Part shown: one piece after another, positions 62,701 to 64,000 of the stretch
Position numbering within the stretch: position 1 is the first letter of the stretch
Layout of the letters: every line of letters begins with the position of its first letter
From: Fabrea salina
Taxonomy: Eukaryota; Ciliophora; Heterotrichea; Heterotrichida; Fabreidae
Direction of reading: 5' to 3'
Assembly (NCBI GenBank): GCA_022984795.1
Contig: JALIHJ010000068.1
Location: 1 to 64,000, forward strand
DNA length: 64,000 nt
The notes under the pieces: model-generated
Database searches by the model: none
Told to the model about the DNA's origin: nothing
Seen by the model: the letters and a program-made list of their open reading frames with translations, nothing else
Translations under genes and position numbers: made by a program

Positions 62701-63027
62701 TTGAAAACAGCTACTCGGTGGAAGGTCCTTAGAGGGCATACTGCACCTGTGAGCGTTTTGGCTTTTGACGAGTCAGGCAAGAATTTAGCTTCTTACAGCA
62801 TTTCGGACTGTAGTCTTAGAGTTTGGAAACTAGGTTCAGGGTTTTTGGGAGGACTGATGTCTGGAGAAGTCAGGCCGTCCAAACTGATATACTTAGACAG
62901 AATAGACGCTGTAAGTCCTAAGTTTTCGGACATACTTGACATACTCAGCTTGGCTTGGTCAGAAGACAACAACTCAGTAACGCTAGTCAGAGAAAACGGA
63001 AATGACTATGTATACATATTCAAATAA
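59776..63027 (+). CDS. WDR7/rabconnectin-3 beta-like WD40 protein
   Basis: 1083 residues. N-terminal WD40 repeats (e.g. GILATGTETGEVCIWQ, SCCCDHKLCVWEEP), a long helical middle, and two C-terminal WD repeats (LAVGTSDNLIVVYDLKTATRWKVL and LASYSISDCSLRVWKLGSGF). This split layout matches WDR7/WDR72, the beta subunit of rabconnectin-3, which with DMXL proteins promotes V-ATPase assembly on endosomes. It is about 400 residues shorter than the animal protein. Convergent with BCKDH E1-alpha (17 bp). Confidence 0.85.
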   Translation: MKSSLEVPFVFWNKNSEKLKHQVTCLCQHKGILATGTETGEVCIWQNQKPKVICLVPYETECREVALVKRNCEYIGGVYIATLHGDNRVRLWDAQDGNCVSVSEELPAGVTKVSAGKRLLAVLFESSEVRVLDLWTMKEAAVLSTYSLPKGAFVSSKYIAVVDSDSQVYFWTLPEISELSEIKVDPEDCSRVPLEGTDPVSITYSDEAELWCVVFRHKVEFLHSSWIRMKQPNQAPISFLQSITSAEFVDEELYLLLESHLVVYSLPEILSEIGTFPESSLNPHKAIYTLSTLAYQEVSTPEYSVFCFGSESLVLCSQETLYEVNLKDKSQTSFSFELDLDSSDFADELVALEPGESICVSSIILGGDCPQYLLGTNKGGIFAMSFDGSWVKKYKYHTAPITYAYLCKGKLVSCCCDHKLCVWEEPEVPVQVITTWGSPIVKIAEVRKIQDTVTGIDETFWRDSWKNWEQTLLLQAQDGSMFLVSLVTHEIVCYFQALSSGIKSAEIHVLQEYLLVTCDDGYLYIFNMMSQALERVLYGEEAAPLLRKPFRTQEPQEYREEDPFFPHKLIECNLRSQVNSVISSPLSLQSISVSGMKFSVLVVNVERLRSFLQTQKVNPSQLSYLFNLMQCRVKDCYEYKELSERLRGYLDTKELSVKGYPGTLGLMGNVSFCLPSKQLCLSQNLKTTLEVSYHSLLLEVMEFYPELRVKAKFLVKKHICSSSHSQPSLTKLGLLVLSGNKCAGQLLKHTLSDYRTNYLQKLSGFFRGLILKHLDSKVCLTEVLSTVILAYIEITLQNPDSQLALTIIGSLRNIIHSSDYSSLSASVLGKTVNHLKNTLPSHVIVETQQELFNHSHIETKALQRALANVAVCDIEHFIEYLSTHITNKNYSGQCLGSLEELAKLKYSQLTEFLPSLVELILKTLDPHNSALRKHNITKASEALQQFVLKLPMVSFTQAKQQLAVGTSDNLIVVYDLKTATRWKVLRGHTAPVSVLAFDESGKNLASYSISDCSLRVWKLGSGFLGGLMSGEVRPSKLIYLDRIDAVSPKFSDILDILSLAWSEDNNSVTLVRENGNDYVYIFK

Positions 63028-63044
63028 AGTGGTTCACACTTAAA

Positions 63045-64000
63045 TTACTCTTCGTGGAGGTCGAGGTCGTACATGTCCCCATAGATTTCTAGGTGTTCTG
63101 CTAGTTGGCTTTGTTGTTTTTCTAAGTTAGCAGTGGGCTCGTCATAAACGTTAGTAAACATCACTCTCCAGTTGGCCCACTTAGTGTTAGCCGCTGCGTC
63201 TTTAGTTTCTAGCACGTACTTTCTAGTCTCAGCAGAGTACTCTTCAACAGTGAACTCCAGCCAGTTCATGTTTTTCAAAAACTTTTCAAGTCTGATTATA
63301 GGGTTGTCTACGTTTAAATAGTACTGTATTTCTTCGGTATTGCGGTACTTAGTCGAGTCGTCGCTTGTGGAGTGGTGGCCTCTTCTGTAGGTCATGCTTT
63401 CAAGCAGTACTGGTTCTTTGTTTTGCAAAATGCGTTCTCTAGCTGTTTTGGTTGCGTTGTACATAGCAAATACGTCGTTTCCGTCGCACCTTAGTGCAGG
63501 CATTCCATAGCCCACTCCCCTAACGGCTATACCGTCTCCTGCAAACTGGTCCTTTAGCCCTGTGCTGATGGCGTATTTGTTGTTTCTGCATATAAACAGA
63601 GTCTGCGACTTAAGTGTAGCAGCAAAGTTAAAAGCAGCGTGGGCGTCACCTTCACTAGCAGCTCCTTCTCCGAAGTAAGTCACTGCAATAAGGGGCTCTT
63701 CTCTGAGTCTAAGTCCGTAGCCAAGTCCAGAGGCTTGGGGCATCTGAGTGGAGAGAGGAGAACTGACAGTTTGGAGGTGGAGTTCTTTAGACCCGTAGTG
63801 AACAGGCATCTGCTTGCCCTCTCCTAGGTCCTTTGAGTTCCCAAAGAGTTGGTGAGAAGCCTGCTGGATTCCAAACCCTCTCCACAAAAACACTCCTAGT
63901 TCCCTGTACTGAGGAAAAACCCAGTCTTTATCGTGCAGGGCTGCTGCACTTCCGACTTGGAGGCCTTCTTCGCCGGAGTTTTGCATGTAGAAAGAAATCA
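63045..64000 (-). CDS. BCKDHA: Branched-chain 2-oxoacid dehydrogenase E1-alpha, partial
   Basis: Runs off the right edge of the window. The frame continues upstream of the internal methionine at 63986 as ISFYMQNSGEEG, a conserved family segment, so the N-terminus is outside. It has GEGKQMPVHYG, the thiamine-diphosphate-binding FGEGAASEGDAHAAFNFAA, and the phosphorylation-loop YRRGHHSTSDDSTKYR with the regulated serines. The enzyme is the mitochondrial decarboxylase of leucine, isoleucine and valine breakdown. Confidence 0.96.
   Translation of the reverse strand, partial: ISFYMQNSGEEGLQVGSAAALHDKDWVFPQYRELGVFLWRGFGIQQASHQLFGNSKDLGEGKQMPVHYGSKELHLQTVSSPLSTQMPQASGLGYGLRLREEPLIAVTYFGEGAASEGDAHAAFNFAATLKSQTLFICRNNKYAISTGLKDQFAGDGIAVRGVGYGMPALRCDGNDVFAMYNATKTARERILQNKEPVLLESMTYRRGHHSTSDDSTKYRNTEEIQYYLNVDNPIIRLEKFLKNMNWLEFTVEEYSAETRKYVLETKDAAANTKWANWRVMFTNVYDEPTANLEKQQSQLAEHLEIYGDMYDLDLHEE

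Overview
This window starts at a chromosome end and reads inward through a very gene-dense nuclear chromosome of a unicellular eukaryote, most likely a heterotrich ciliate of the Stentor/Fabrea type. Four things point there. The first ~753 bases are degenerate CCCTAACA-type telomere repeats. Long genes stay open with TAA, TAG and TGA all acting as stops (standard code). Three GT-AG introns are visible and each is exactly 15 nt, with the same ACTTAG end. The gene content is that of a ciliated protist: kinesin-9, B9D2, cytoplasmic dynein intermediate chain and very large cysteine-rich surface proteins. The genus is an inference.

Layout. 1-753 telomere. 754-7195 is a sparse subtelomere holding an AAA-type ATPase gene, two LINE retrotransposon tails with perfect target-site duplications, a GPCR-PIP-kinase fusion gene and long unassigned spacers. 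7196-19186 holds two giant membrane-protein genes facing tail to tail. 19295-21976 is an OSCA/TMEM63-type channel with a 437-bp structured retroposon inserted 9 bp upstream of its ATG. 22611-43941 is an extremely compact block of about 22 genes: pterin dehydratase, kinases including WNK, DDI1, a FIG4-type phosphatase, PITHD1, IleRS, SmG, a CoA-type carrier, a RING protein, ALG14, ubiquilin, a DEAH helicase, prefoldin 1 and others. 44015-49960 is a close paralogue of the 13147-19186 giant. 50104-64000 is compact again: ELOF1, dynein intermediate chain, Nudix, B9D2, RPS29, a Qc-SNARE, kinesin-9, a WDR7-like protein and BCKDH E1-alpha, which runs off the window.

The most unusual property is the spacing. 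Divergent neighbours repeatedly have start codons only 3, 3, 4, 4, 9, 10 or 17 bp apart. Same-strand neighbours can abut with 0 bp (WNK/FIG4), 5 bp, or a 1-base TAATG overlap. Several convergent neighbours overlap at their stop codons. Short AT-rich stretches sit directly against most ATGs. Promoters and UTRs must therefore be minimal or lie inside neighbouring coding sequence, and some mRNAs may be nearly leaderless.

Functionally the genes are mostly housekeeping, cilium/motor and phosphoinositide or membrane-trafficking genes, plus a lineage-specific set of large surface receptors. I see no operon-like functional clustering. Three genes (AAA ATPase, GPCR-PIPK, giant protein 1) each contain one apparent homopolymer-length frame break, which is more easily explained by assembly error than by decay.
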